From: Sphaerisporangium viridialbum
Lineage (GTDB): Bacteria > Actinomycetota > Actinomycetes > Streptosporangiales > Streptosporangiaceae
Direction of reading: 5' to 3'
DNA length: 64,000 nucleotides
Assembly: GCF_049674955.1 (NCBI RefSeq)
Contig: NZ_CP187232.1
Coordinates: forward strand, 4,402,001 to 4,466,000
Shown here: positions 17,409-26,342 of the stretch, piece by piece
Position numbering within the stretch: position 1 is the first letter of the stretch
Layout of the letters: each line of letters begins with the position of its first letter
Position numbers and translations under genes: made by a program
Notes under the pieces: generated by a model
What the model was told of the DNA's origin: nothing
The model's input: only the letters and a program-made list of their open reading frames with translations
Databases searched by the model: none

Positions 17409-17546
17409 CCCGCGGCCCGCAAAAGATCATCGCCACCTGGAACGGATCCCCGACGTGGGACGCGACCTGTGCTCGTGAAACGGTCGTCCAGGGCATCAAG
17501 CCTGGGTGCCGATGCCTTCCAGCGCGTCGAGCTTCTTCCCGCGGGC

Positions 17547-18347
17547 TTACGGCTTGGCGGCGACGCCGCAGAACGCCGTGACCTCGTCGGGCAGCCCCCA
17601 GGGGGTGGGTTCGGGCCGCCAGCGCGACACCGAGACCACGCCCGGCTCAAGTAGCCGCAGGCCGTCGAAGTAGGCGGCGATCTGCTGGGGAGTGCGCAAC
17701 TTGTAGGGGTCGCCCGCTTCGGCGCGGGTCTTCTCCGCCTGGGCCGCGGCCTCGGGGTCGACGGCGTTGGTGCCGTCCTCAAGGGCCAGATAGCTGCCCG
17801 GCGGCAGCGCGGCCACCAGGTGGTCGCGGATCTCGGTCGCCTGCGCGTCGTCCCACACGTTGCCCAGGATGCCGAGCATCATCAACGCGATCGGCCGGGT
17901 GAAGTCCAAGGTGCGGGCCGCCTGCTGGAGGACGTACTCGGGATCGCGGACGTCGGCGTCCACGTAGTCGCACTCGCCCTCGGGCGTGCTGGCCAGCAGG
18001 GCGCGGGCGTGCACCAGCACCAGCGGGTCGTTGTCCACATAGACGATCTTGCAGGCCGGGTCGACACGCTGGGCGACCTCGTGGGTGTTGTCGACCGTCG
18101 GCAGCCCGGTGCCCAGGTCCAGGAACTGGGTGATCCCGGCCTCACCGGCAAGGTGCCGCACCGCCCGGCCCAGGAAGACCCGCGAATGCCGGGCGACGTC
18201 CACGATTCCCGGGTACACCTCGCGAACCTGGTCGCCGACCTGCCGGTCGATGGCGTAGTTGTCCTTGCCGCCCAGCCAGTAGTTCCACACCCTGGCCGAA
18301 TGGGGGGTGGTGGTGTCGATGTGCGCAAATTTCGGTTCATCTGTCAT
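17547..18347 (-). CDS. SAM-dependent methyltransferase-like protein (PF04672/DUF574 type)
   Basis: The 266-residue protein begins MTDEPKFAHIDTTTPHSARV, then WNYWLGGKDNYAIDR, the diagnostic N-terminus of the actinobacterial PF04672 methyltransferases. QFLDLGTGLPT is the SAM-binding glycine loop, VYVDNDPLVLVHARALL the acidic-loop strand. C-terminal AAYFDGLRLLEPGVVSV is also conserved. ATG 18347 is preceded by an AGTGCTCCC leader without a clear Shine-Dalgarno. The family is large in Streptomyces and relatives; substrates are mostly unknown. Confidence 0.9.
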   Translation of the reverse strand: MTDEPKFAHIDTTTPHSARVWNYWLGGKDNYAIDRQVGDQVREVYPGIVDVARHSRVFLGRAVRHLAGEAGITQFLDLGTGLPTVDNTHEVAQRVDPACKIVYVDNDPLVLVHARALLASTPEGECDYVDADVRDPEYVLQQAARTLDFTRPIALMMLGILGNVWDDAQATEIRDHLVAALPPGSYLALEDGTNAVDPEAAAQAEKTRAEAGDPYKLRTPQQIAAYFDGLRLLEPGVVSVSRWRPEPTPWGLPDEVTAFCGVAAKP

Positions 18348-18476
18348 GGGAGCACTCTTTGTCGTGGAGTCGGGGATGCCACCAGTGAGCGGGGTGCTGG
18401 TGGTATGCGGACGAGTTCCCACAGATCATTTCAGGCCGCCACAGATGCCGCACGGTCCGCGAGGTTTCTATTGACT

Positions 18477-18492
18477 ATTTGCTATAACAACG
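18477..18492. promoter_or_regulatory. Imperfect GntR operator at gntR promoter
   Basis: ATTTGCTATAACAACG shares its left half with the perfect palindrome at 19255-19270. It overlaps a TATAAC -10-like box upstream of the GntR gene, consistent with autoregulation. Confidence 0.6.
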
Positions 18493-18530
18493 TGCAGTCT
18501 TCCTCCGTGAGTAGTGACACCCTCGGGCCG

Positions 18531-19223
18531 ATGAACGCGGCGTCGCTGGCCGATCAGGCTTATGAACGGCTGCGCGAAGCGGTGCGAGACGGCACACTCC
18601 GCCCCGGCGAGAAGATCACCGAACGCGACCTGGCAGCCCGGCTGGGGGTCAGCCCTACCCCCGTGCGCGAGGCGTTGCGGCAACTGGTGCACGAGAAGGT
18701 CGTCGAGCGTGTGGGCTCTCGCGCGCTGCGCGTCTCGCATCATTCGCCCGACGTGCTGTCGGAGATCGCGGAGGCCGAGGCACGCCTGTCCGGGCTCATG
18801 GCGGGGCTCGCCGCGCGCAAGGCGTCCGACCGCCTGATTGGCGAGCTGAGGGAGATCCTCGACCGCACCGACCGGCTGGTCGAGGTCATCGAGCAGGCGG
18901 CCGCCGAGCATGATCCCGCGGCTTGGCCGGAGGACCAGATCACCACGGTGTTCAGGCAGCTCCGCCGGTTCCACCATCTCATCGAGTCCGCGGCCGGCAA
19001 CCCGGTGCTGTCCGGCCTGCTCCAGCAGACCCGGGCGTTCAGCGACGAGGAGCGCTACGACTTGACCGTCCGGCTGCTGCGCGAGCGAGCGCCGGACTTC
19101 AGGCGCCGCTACCGCCAGCATCACGAGCTCCTCGCGGCCATCGCCGACCGCGACGCGGAGCGGGCGGAAGCCGTCGCGCTCCACCACCATCGGGCGGCCC
19201 TGCGGCAACTGGCCGACGGCTGA
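18531..19223 (+). CDS. GntR family regulator (FadR/FCD subfamily)
   Basis: About 230 residues. The N-terminal winged helix reads AYERLREAVRDGTLRPGEKI, then RDLAARLGVSPTPVREALRQ, the GntR signature. The C-terminal helical FCD-like ligand domain contains FHHLIESAAGNPVL and RRRYRQHHELLAAI, with His residues that can bind metal. GTG 18507 in the same frame is an alternative start. A matching operator lies before this gene and before the MFS gene 62 bp downstream, so it controls the whole uptake/catabolism cassette. It probably responds to the cassette's substrate or an acid derived from it. Confidence 0.9.
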   Translation: MNAASLADQAYERLREAVRDGTLRPGEKITERDLAARLGVSPTPVREALRQLVHEKVVERVGSRALRVSHHSPDVLSEIAEAEARLSGLMAGLAARKASDRLIGELREILDRTDRLVEVIEQAAAEHDPAAWPEDQITTVFRQLRRFHHLIESAAGNPVLSGLLQQTRAFSDEERYDLTVRLLRERAPDFRRRYRQHHELLAAIADRDAERAEAVALHHHRAALRQLADG

Positions 19224-19254
19224 CGCCCTGGCTGTGCCGCGTTTTTTTTCACTC

Positions 19255-19270
19255 ATTTGCTATAGCAAAT
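19255..19270. promoter_or_regulatory. Perfect GntR operator palindrome before MFS operon
   Basis: ATTTGCTATAGCAAAT is a perfect 16-bp palindrome 15 bp before the MFS start codon. Its left half recurs at 18477-18492. A run of eight T (19242-19249) just upstream may end gntR transcription. Confidence 0.75.
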
Positions 19271-19285
19271 TGCAAGGAGCTATCC

Positions 19286-20557
19286 GTGACAGACAAGCCG
19301 CCGGGCTTACGGGACGCCGCACCCCCCACGAGCCGCGGCGCCGTGTTCTGGGTCGCGATCGCGATCTTCGCGCAGGAGTCGGTGTGGAACTTCTACGACG
19401 CCCAGGTGCCCGCCTCGCTACGCCAGTACCTCTCCTCGGCCGGCCTGATCGGCTTGATCATGGGGATGGACAACGTGCTAGGAGTCATCGTCCAGCCGTG
19501 GATGGGGAACTTCTCCGACCGGCGGGCACACGCGCGAACGGGCCGCTGGCCGATCATCCTGATCGGCGCCTGCGTGGCCGCCGTGCCCTTCGCGCTCATC
19601 CCGTGGTCGACGAGCCTGCCGTCGCTGATGGCGTGCGTCTTCTGCTTCGCCTTGGTCGCCAACGGCTTCAAAGGGGTCACCGAGACCCTCGTCTCCGACT
19701 ACGTCGCCCCGGAGAACCGCAGCAAGGCCCAGGGATTCGTCAAGGCGGGCGTGAGCCTCACCATCGTGGTGTCCTCCCTGATCAGCTTGCTGGTGGTCGA
19801 CCGCAGCCTGAAGGCCGCCTTCGTCATCCCCCCGGTGCTCATGCTGGTCATGGTCGGGCTGGCCGCGTGGTTCCTGGGCCGCCGGCACACCTATGCCGTC
19901 CGCGCCACCTCCCTCGGCCCGGCGGGCCAGGTACACGAGTTCTCCTCCCTGCGGGTGGTGATCCGTGACCTGGTGCGCGACCGCAGCCGTACGGGCGTGC
20001 TCCTGATGCTCGGCATCTTCTGCTTCGCCGGGATGTGGTCGGCCCTGCGGTCACTGCTCACGCCGTACGCCACCGAGGTCCTCGGCCTTTCCCGAGGCGC
20101 GGCGGGCGGACTCGCCCTGCCGAGCGCGATTGTGTTCCTCGCCGCGGTGATGCCGATCGCTTACGTCTCGGAACGCGTCGGCCAGATTCGGATGATCCGC
20201 TACGGGGCGGCGCTGTTCACGCTGGGACTGCTGGCCGGCTTCACCGTTCCCACCACCGCCATGACGATGGCGTCGACGATCCTGTCGTCCGTCGGGTACG
20301 CGGCGTTCGCCGTGAACGGCCTGGTCGCGCTGTGGAACCTGGCGCCCAGCGACCGGGTGCTCGGCACCTACACCGGGTTGTACACCGTCGCGTCGGCCTC
20401 CGGCATGGCCCTCGGGCCGGCGCTGCTCGGCGCCGCCGTGGACGGCACCGGCTGGCGCTTCATGCTGCTGAACGCCGCGGCGTTCAGCGGCGTCACCTTC
20501 GTCGTCCTCACCTGGCTCGCCAAGCGCGCCTCCCCCAGCACACGGACCGGCTCCTGA
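19286..20557 (+). CDS. MFS transporter (sugar/GPH-like)
   Basis: The 423-residue protein has about 12 membrane helices. The loop after helix 2 reads GNFSDRRAHARTGRWPII, resembling the DR-x-GRR-P motif of sucrose/GPH-type MFS carriers. A second half begins after a cytoplasmic loop with RDLVRDRSRTGVLL. GTG start at 19286 follows AAGGAGC by a proper spacing. First gene of a unit with AtuA-like and DUF4387 proteins; it likely imports the substrate they handle. Confidence 0.88.
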   Translation: MTDKPPGLRDAAPPTSRGAVFWVAIAIFAQESVWNFYDAQVPASLRQYLSSAGLIGLIMGMDNVLGVIVQPWMGNFSDRRAHARTGRWPIILIGACVAAVPFALIPWSTSLPSLMACVFCFALVANGFKGVTETLVSDYVAPENRSKAQGFVKAGVSLTIVVSSLISLLVVDRSLKAAFVIPPVLMLVMVGLAAWFLGRRHTYAVRATSLGPAGQVHEFSSLRVVIRDLVRDRSRTGVLLMLGIFCFAGMWSALRSLLTPYATEVLGLSRGAAGGLALPSAIVFLAAVMPIAYVSERVGQIRMIRYGAALFTLGLLAGFTVPTTAMTMASTILSSVGYAAFAVNGLVALWNLAPSDRVLGTYTGLYTVASASGMALGPALLGAAVDGTGWRFMLLNAAAFSGVTFVVLTWLAKRASPSTRTGS

Positions 20558-20606
20558 CCGGCGACGCCTTGTGAAGACCTCATCACCGAGAAGGAGACAC
20601 ACCAGC

Positions 20607-21968
20607 ATGGAGATCCGAATTCTCGCCCCCACCGGAGTGCTCGGCGCCGGGTTCGATGCCGAGGCGTTCCAGCGGGGCCTGGCCGCCCGCCCGCATGTGA
20701 TCGCGTGTGATGCCGGATCGACCGACAGCGGCCCGGCCGCCCTCGGCTCGGGCATCCCGAAGCTTTCCCGGCAGGCCGTCACCCGCGACCTGCGACTCCT
20801 GCTCAAAGGGCGCGACGGGCTCCGCGTGCCACTGATCATCGGTTCGTGCGGCACCAGCGGCCGCGATGCCGGTGTCGACTGGATCGCCGGTCTGGCTCGC
20901 ACCATCGCGGCGGCGGAGGGCCTGCGTTTCAAGCTGGGTCTGATCTACTCCGACCAGCCCGCCCAGCGGCTCCAGCGGCTGTGGGACGAGGGGCGGATCC
21001 GCGCCCTCGACCATGCCCCGCCGATCGACAGGGACGTCTTCGCCCGCGGCCACACCGTGGCCATGATGGGCGTCGAGCCGATCCAGCAGGCCCTGCTCGA
21101 AGGCTGCGACGTCATCCTGGCCGGCCGGGCCAGCGACACCGCGCTCTTCGCCGCCCTGCCCCACCTGCGGGGCGCCGACCCCGGTCTGGCCTGGCACGCC
21201 GCGAAGACCATCGAATGCGGCGCCGCCTGCGCCGTTCCCCCGTCCGCCGACGGGCTGCTCGTGCGCCTGCGGGAGGACCACTTCGACGTGCACGCGCTCG
21301 TGGAAGGCTCGCGTCTCACCCCGCGCTCGGTGGCCGCGCACACGCTGTACGAGAACGCCGACCCGTTCCATGTCACAGAGCCGTCCGGCATTCTCGACAC
21401 CTCGTGCGCCACGTACGAAGCCGTCGACGACCGCACCGTGCGCGTCGCGGGCGCGGCCTACCATCCGGCCGGCGAGCACACGGTCAAGCTGGAGGGGGCC
21501 GAGCTCGCCGGCCACCAGACGGTGGTGATCGGCGGGATCCGCGACCACGTCATCATCGAGCGGCTTCCGGAGTTGCTGCCGCTCGCGGAGAAGTACTTCA
21601 CGGCGAAGATCCTCGATGTGTTCGGGGGTGAGGTGGACCCGGACACGGTGGACATCGACTACCGCCTCTACGGCGCGGGCGCCGTCCTCGGCCTCCACGA
21701 GCCGGACGACCTGCGCCCGGCCGAGGTCGGAGTGCTGATCACCGTCACCGCCGGCGACCAGGAGACCGCGCACGCGATCGCCACCTTCGTCGCGCACGCC
21801 AGCTCACACCTGCCGATCCCCGAGTACGACGGACTGGTCAGCACGCTCGCCTATCCCTACTCACCGCCGGAGATCGACCGCGGGCCGCTCTACCGCTTCA
21901 CCCTCAACCACGTCGCCACGGGCATCGGCCCCACGGAGCTGTTCCGCACCACGATCGAGGAGGTCTGA
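20607..21968 (+). CDS. AtuA-like acyclic terpene utilisation/DUF1446 family protein
   Basis: The 453-residue protein starts MEIRILAPTGVLGAGF and contains CDAGSTDSGPAALGSG, IIGSCGTSGRDAGVDW, ILAGRASDTALFAALP and CGAACAVPPSADGLLV, all conserved in AtuA/DUF1446 proteins. Family members occur in citronellol/geraniol degradation (atu cluster), but many relatives sit in unrelated catabolic loci and the reaction is unclear. An AAGGAGA ribosome site precedes ATG 20607. It is followed after 6 bp by its usual partner, a DUF4387 protein. Confidence 0.88.
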   Translation: MEIRILAPTGVLGAGFDAEAFQRGLAARPHVIACDAGSTDSGPAALGSGIPKLSRQAVTRDLRLLLKGRDGLRVPLIIGSCGTSGRDAGVDWIAGLARTIAAAEGLRFKLGLIYSDQPAQRLQRLWDEGRIRALDHAPPIDRDVFARGHTVAMMGVEPIQQALLEGCDVILAGRASDTALFAALPHLRGADPGLAWHAAKTIECGAACAVPPSADGLLVRLREDHFDVHALVEGSRLTPRSVAAHTLYENADPFHVTEPSGILDTSCATYEAVDDRTVRVAGAAYHPAGEHTVKLEGAELAGHQTVVIGGIRDHVIIERLPELLPLAEKYFTAKILDVFGGEVDPDTVDIDYRLYGAGAVLGLHEPDDLRPAEVGVLITVTAGDQETAHAIATFVAHASSHLPIPEYDGLVSTLAYPYSPPEIDRGPLYRFTLNHVATGIGPTELFRTTIEEV

Positions 21969-21974
21969 GCCCCG

Positions 21975-22295
21975 GTGGCCACCCTGCTGGACTACTGCTC
22001 CCTGGTCCGCTCCAAGAACGCCGGACCGTTCACCCTGACCTTCGACTTCATGTGCCACGACGAGCACACCTACCGTGCCCTGGTCGCCACCGGAGCACTG
22101 AACGCCGAGCTGTTCGCCGGCCTCTTCCACATCGACCCAGAGGCCATACGAGTCGTCCACCACCCCTCGGCCCTGGCCGTCAAGGTCTCCATGCCGCGTC
22201 CCACCGTCCAGGGCGACCTGCGAGACGGCGACTGTTACGCCGGCCAGCAGTACGCCCCCCTGATGCGAATGGTCCTGCCCGAGCTCGTTCAGTGA
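21975..22295 (+). CDS. DUF4387 family protein (AtuA partner)
   Basis: The 106-residue protein starts with GTG (VATLLDYCSLVRSKNAGPF) and has FTLTFDFMCHDEHTYRAL and GDLRDGDCYAGQQYAPLM, the DUF4387 pattern. DUF4387 is often a separate small partner, or C-terminal domain, of AtuA-like proteins. The 6-bp gap to the preceding gene implies translational coupling. Function unknown; probably a subunit of the same enzyme. Confidence 0.88.
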   Translation: MATLLDYCSLVRSKNAGPFTLTFDFMCHDEHTYRALVATGALNAELFAGLFHIDPEAIRVVHHPSALAVKVSMPRPTVQGDLRDGDCYAGQQYAPLMRMVLPELVQ

Positions 22296-22307
22296 CCGGT
22301 GCGTCCG

Positions 22308-23411
22308 TCAACGGCCGCCGGTGCCCGGGTGGCCGAAGGCGACGGTCACTTCGAGGCCGCCTTCGGGGAGGGCCCGGGCCTCAAGCGTGCCGTGGTGGGC
22401 CTCCACGATGGCGGCCACGATCGACAGGCCGAGTCCCAGACCGTCACCGCTTGCCTTCCTGCCGGTCTCCAGCCGCTGGAAGGGTCGCAGGAGCATGGGG
22501 ACCCGGTCAGGCGGTATCACCGGGCCGCTGTTGGAGACCCTCAGAGAGGGACGCCCGGACCATACGGCGGTTTCCACGGTGATCCGGCCGCCGGGCACGT
22601 TGTACCGAAGGGCGTTGTCCAGCAGGTTCGCGACCAGGCGTTCGATCAGGGCCCGGTCGCCGGAGGCGGGCGCCGGACGAAGGGAGGACTCGACGCGCAC
22701 ATCCAGGGCGCCACGGTGGTCCAGGGCCTGACCGGTGATCGCGGCCAGGTCGAGGGACTGGCGGTGGTGCAGCCCCTGCTGACTGCGGGCCAGCGTGAGC
22801 AGGGCCTCGATGAGCCGCTCCTGGTGCTTCCCCGCGGCCAGCATGCGTTCCAGTACGGCCCGCAGTGACCGGGCATCGGCCGCCGGGTCGGCGAGCGCGA
22901 CCTCGGTCATGGCCCGCTGGAGCGTCAGCGGGGTGCGCAACTCGTGGGAGGCGTTGGCGACGAACTGCCGCTGCGCGGTGAACGCGGCCTCCAGCCGGTC
23001 CAGCAGCTCGTCGAAGGTGTCGGCCAGTTTCTTGAGCTCGTCGTCCGGCCCGGAGGCGGCCAGCCGCCGATCGAGCCGGTCGGCCGTGATACGCCGGACG
23101 GCGGCCGTCATCTCGTCCAGCGGCCGCAGCACGCGCCCGGCCATGAACAGGCCCAGCAGCATTGCCGCGAACGCCATGACCGCCAGCGCGATCAGGGAGT
23201 TGACCAGCAGCCGCCGCAGGTGCTCCGACTGCTCCACCCGAGGGGTCTGGACGTGCGGACCGGCTCCGCCGGGCGCCATGGGAGCGGCCGGTGGCCCGGG
23301 GAAGGGCGAGTACTCGACCAGTACATAGATGAGGGCGACCAGAAGCACCCCGGCCAGCAGGAACAGGCCGCTGTAGAGCAGGGTCAGGCGCAGCCGTACG
23401 GTCTGCCTCAT
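22308..23411 (-). CDS. OmpR-type sensor histidine kinase
   Basis: The 367-residue protein has helix 1 (LTLLYSGLFLLAGVLLVALI), a short Pro-rich extracytoplasmic loop, helix 2 (ALAVMAFAAMLLGLFMAG), a HAMP domain, a HisKA helix (QFVANASHELRTPLTLQRAM, His in SHELRTP) and a HATPase domain (LVANLLDNALRYNVPGG; GDGLGLGLSIVAAIVEAHHG). It overlaps the upstream response regulator by 4 bp. The small periplasmic loop suggests sensing within or near the membrane. Confidence 0.93.
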   Translation of the reverse strand: MRQTVRLRLTLLYSGLFLLAGVLLVALIYVLVEYSPFPGPPAAPMAPGGAGPHVQTPRVEQSEHLRRLLVNSLIALAVMAFAAMLLGLFMAGRVLRPLDEMTAAVRRITADRLDRRLAASGPDDELKKLADTFDELLDRLEAAFTAQRQFVANASHELRTPLTLQRAMTEVALADPAADARSLRAVLERMLAAGKHQERLIEALLTLARSQQGLHHRQSLDLAAITGQALDHRGALDVRVESSLRPAPASGDRALIERLVANLLDNALRYNVPGGRITVETAVWSGRPSLRVSNSGPVIPPDRVPMLLRPFQRLETGRKASGDGLGLGLSIVAAIVEAHHGTLEARALPEGGLEVTVAFGHPGTGGR

Positions 23412-24061
23412 ATGCGGTATCCGGCCTGCGGGACCGTCTCGATCAGCGGCGGATCGCCGAGCTTGCGGCGCAGCCGGCTGATCGTCACCTTCACGGTCTG
23501 CGTGAACGGGTCGGCGAACTCGTCCCAGCCGCGTTCCAGCAGCTGCTCGGCCGAGACCACCGCGCCCCCGGCCGCCAGCAACAGCTCCAGCACGGCGAAC
23601 TCCTTGGGACTCAGCGGCAGCCGGCGCCCGTCACGGGTGGCGATGCGGGTGGCCGGGTCCAGACGCAGGTCGCCGTGGACCAGCACCGGCGGGAGGGCGC
23701 GGTGCGACCGCCTGGCCAGCGCCCGGATCCGGGCGACCAGCTCGGCGAAGGCGAACGGCTTGGAAAGGTAGTCGTCGGCGCCGACGCCCAGCCCGGTCAC
23801 CTTGTCGTCGATCGTTCCGGCGGCGGTGAGCATCAGCACCCGCGCCGGGTAGCCCATGCCGGCCAGCTCCCTGCACACCTCGTCCCCGTGCAGGCCGGGC
23901 AGGTCCCGATCGAGGACGACCACGTCATAGTGGTTGACCGAGGTGCGGTCGAGCGCGGCGTGGCCGTCCAGCACCACGTCGACGGCCATGCCCTCGCGGC
24001 GCAGCCCGCCGGCCACCGTCAGGGCCAGCTCCTCGTGGTCTTCGACGATCAATACCCTCAT
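23408..24061 (-). CDS. OmpR/PhoB-family response regulator
   Basis: The 217-residue protein has a receiver domain (LIVEDHEELAL, phosphorylation Asp51 in VVLDRDLPGLHGD, Lys in YLSKPFAFAEL) and an OmpR-type winged helix (LSPKEFAVLELLLAAGGAVV, then TVKVTISRLRRKLGDPPLIE). It precedes and overlaps its kinase. A divergent gene for a small secreted protein starts 112 bp away and is a probable target. Confidence 0.94.
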   Translation of the reverse strand: MRVLIVEDHEELALTVAGGLRREGMAVDVVLDGHAALDRTSVNHYDVVVLDRDLPGLHGDEVCRELAGMGYPARVLMLTAAGTIDDKVTGLGVGADDYLSKPFAFAELVARIRALARRSHRALPPVLVHGDLRLDPATRIATRDGRRLPLSPKEFAVLELLLAAGGAVVSAEQLLERGWDEFADPFTQTVKVTISRLRRKLGDPPLIETVPQAGYRI

Positions 24062-24172
24062 GATCTCCCCAGAATGCCCCGCCCCCGGTTACAGCGGGGT
24101 AACCGCCGTCGTTCCCGCCCTGTTACCGGCTTCCGGCTTTTCTGGTCCCACGACAGAAGCGGAGGAACCATC

Positions 24173-24496
24173 ATGTACGGCTTATCGATGCGGAACGCCA
24201 TCCTCGTCGCCGTGATCCTCGCGGTGAGCGTGGGCGGGATGGCCGTCTCGGCCACGAGGTCCAACGGCGACGGCAAGGAATTCACCGCCTGCATGCGCTC
24301 GCACAGGCTGCCCGGCTTTCCCGAGGTCACGTTCTCCACGGACGGGCTGGTCAACTTCGACGTCAACGGCGAGCACGTCGACGTCCTGTCCAGTAAGTAC
24401 GGGGCGGCGGTGCGGGCCTGCGAGTTCCTGTTACCCAATGGATTCCGGCTACCAGGTAGGCCCGCGGCACCGGCCGCCCCGTCACTTCCGTCCTGA
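24173..24496 (+). CDS. Small exported protein with CMR-H-PGFPEV motif
   Basis: The 107-residue protein has an uncleaved or cleaved N-terminal membrane segment (RNAILVAVILAVSVGGMAVS) and then FTACMRSHRLPGFPEVTF. This Cys-Met-Arg...Phe-Pro pattern is common in small secreted actinobacterial proteins located beside two-component systems and envelope transporters; their function is not established. A second Cys occurs at RACEFLL, so a disulfide is possible. GGAGG lies 7 bp before ATG 24173. It is divergent from the response regulator. Confidence 0.75.
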   Translation: MYGLSMRNAILVAVILAVSVGGMAVSATRSNGDGKEFTACMRSHRLPGFPEVTFSTDGLVNFDVNGEHVDVLSSKYGAAVRACEFLLPNGFRLPGRPAAPAAPSLPS

Positions 24497-24602
24497 CGTC
24501 TGGCCGTCACTGAGCTTGACAGCGGAACCTGTGACCGAGCTGGGCACTGTCATTCAGCTAAACATCATGGTCCTCCTCGACCTCGCCGCCCTGAACTGGT
24601 AC

Positions 24603-24631
24603 CGGCACCGGAGCAATTTCTCCGGGTGCCG
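24603..24631 (+). terminator. Stem-loop downstream of secreted-protein gene
   Basis: CGGCACCGGAG, loop CAATTT, CTCCGGGTGCCG forms an 11-bp stem with one bulge. It lies between the secreted-protein gene and the YCII gene. No long T-run follows, as is common for high-GC terminators. Confidence 0.5.
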
Positions 24632-24700
24632 CTGTCGAAGCCGGCTGTTCTCGTTCGTCGGGTGATAGAGAGGACGATCACCAAGAATGAGGAGAGCCTG

Positions 24701-25048
24701 ATGCCCCAGTACGGAGTCCTGATCTACATGCCGGTGCCGGCCGACCCGATGAAGCTGTCGCCCGAGTACGAAGCGGCGCTCGAACAGTACCCGGCGCAGG
24801 TCGAGGAGCTGGGCGGGCGCGGTGTCGCGGGGTATGCGTTGCAGCCCAGCGTCACGGCCACGTCCGTGCGCGGCGGCGACATCGTCACCGACGGCCCGTT
24901 CATCGAGGCCAAGGAGGTCATCGCCGGGTTCTTCATCCTGGAGGCGCCCGACCTGGACGTCGCTCTGAAGATCGCCAAGCTCAACCCGGTTCACCTGGAC
25001 GGCGGCGGCGTGGAGGTCCGGCCGCTGTTCGTCCCGCCGGCGGAGTGA
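24701..25048 (+). CDS. YCII-related protein
   Basis: The 115-residue protein has the YCII/DGPF fold: MPQYGVLIYMPVPADPM, VTDGPFIEAKEVIAGFFILE (DGPF signature) and ALKIAKLNPVHLDGGGVEVR. Such proteins are the conserved genomic partners of ECF42 sigma factors, as here, where the sigma gene overlaps it by 4 bp (GTGA). A GGAGAG ribosome site precedes ATG 24701. Whether it is an enzyme or signal protein is unknown. Confidence 0.92.
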   Translation: MPQYGVLIYMPVPADPMKLSPEYEAALEQYPAQVEELGGRGVAGYALQPSVTATSVRGGDIVTDGPFIEAKEVIAGFFILEAPDLDVALKIAKLNPVHLDGGGVEVRPLFVPPAE

Positions 25049-26319
25049 GCGACGACAGCAGGGCCGCGGTCGAACGCGCCGTAGCGGACGCGCACCGTCG
25101 CGAGTGGGCCTTCGTGCTCGCCGCGACGGCGCGCGTCGCCGGCGATCTCGATCTGGCCGAGGAGTGCGTACAGGACGCCTATCTCGCCGCGCTGGCGGCG
25201 TGGGCGCGCGACGGCGTGCCCCGCAAGCCCGGTGCCTGGCTCACTACCACCGCCAAATGCAAAGCGCTGGACGTGCTGCGCCGGGACCAGGTGTTCCGGG
25301 CGAAGATGCCGCTGCTGGCAGAACCCGACGAGGTCGACATGGATGAGTCTGACGACGAGGTGATCCCGGATGACCGGCTGCGGCTCATCTTCACCTGTTG
25401 CCATCCCGCGCTGGCCCGGGAGGCCCAGGTGGCGCTGACCCTGCGCCTGGTGTGCGGGGTCGGCACCGGGGACATCGCCAAGGCGTTCCTGGTCTCCGAG
25501 CCGACCATGGCGGCGAGGGTCACCCGGGCCAAGAAGAAGATCTCCGCAGCGGCGATCCCCTACCGGGTACCGGACGCGGGCGAGCTGCCCGAGCGGGTGG
25601 ACGCGGTGCTGACCGTCATCCACCTGCTCTACACCACCGGGCACACCGCCTCCACGGGCGCCGATCTGGTCCGCGCCGATCTGGTGGAGCGCGCGCTGGG
25701 TCTGGCCCGCATGCTCATGGCCCTGATGCCCGATGAGGCGGAGGTGCGCGGGCTGCTGGCGCTGTTGCTGCTCACCGATGCCCGCCGGGCCACCCGTACC
25801 GACACTCAGGGCCGGCTCCTGCTGCTGGAAGAGCAGGACCGCTCCGCCTGGGACCGGGCCGCCATCGGCGAAGGACGCCGCCTGGTCGAGGGCGCGTTCC
25901 GTGCCGGCCGGGCCGGCCGGTACGCGTTGCAGGCCGGCATCGCCTGCCTGCACGCCACCGCCGCCGGTTACGCCGCGACCGACTGGCGCCAGATCTTGTG
26001 GCTCTACGACGAGTTGCTCAAGGTTTGGCCTTCTCCGGTCGTCGCGCTCAACCGGGCTGTGGCGATCTCGATGGTGTACGGTCTCCAGGCCGCCCTCGAT
26101 GAGATCGACGCCCTGGCACGAGATGACCGGCTCGCCGCCTACCACTACCTTCCGGCCGTTCGGGCCGACCTGCTGCGCCGGCTCGGCCGCCCCCGCGAGG
26201 CCGCCGTCGCCTACCGCGCGGCGTTGGACCTCGCCGACAACAAGGCCGAACGGGAGTTCCTCGCCGCCCGCCTCGCCGAGGCCGTCGATTCATCTCCTGG
26301 AGGTGGGTGCGGTAGTTGA
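25045..26319 (+). CDS. ECF42-type RNA polymerase sigma factor
   Basis: The 424-residue protein has sigma region 2 (HRREWAFVLAATARVAGDLD; ECVQDAYLAALAAWARDG; PGAWLTTTAKCKALDVLRRD), region 4 (DDRLRLIFTCCHPALAREAQ; EPTMAARVTRAKKKI) and a large C-terminal TPR-like domain (AISMVYGLQAALDEID; LGRPREAAVAYRAALDLADN). This is the ECF42 architecture, in which the C-terminal domain is needed for activity and replaces an anti-sigma factor. GTG 25045 overlaps the YCII stop. The YCII gene is its probable target. Confidence 0.94.
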   Translation: MSDDSRAAVERAVADAHRREWAFVLAATARVAGDLDLAEECVQDAYLAALAAWARDGVPRKPGAWLTTTAKCKALDVLRRDQVFRAKMPLLAEPDEVDMDESDDEVIPDDRLRLIFTCCHPALAREAQVALTLRLVCGVGTGDIAKAFLVSEPTMAARVTRAKKKISAAAIPYRVPDAGELPERVDAVLTVIHLLYTTGHTASTGADLVRADLVERALGLARMLMALMPDEAEVRGLLALLLLTDARRATRTDTQGRLLLLEEQDRSAWDRAAIGEGRRLVEGAFRAGRAGRYALQAGIACLHATAAGYAATDWRQILWLYDELLKVWPSPVVALNRAVAISMVYGLQAALDEIDALARDDRLAAYHYLPAVRADLLRRLGRPREAAVAYRAALDLADNKAEREFLAARLAEAVDSSPGGGCGS

Positions 26320-26342
26320 GCCCGGCGCCCGGCCCTCCTCTG

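Noticed and set aside
17409..17546. Gap after the NarL response regulator
   Set aside because: No frame with support and no convincing hairpin.
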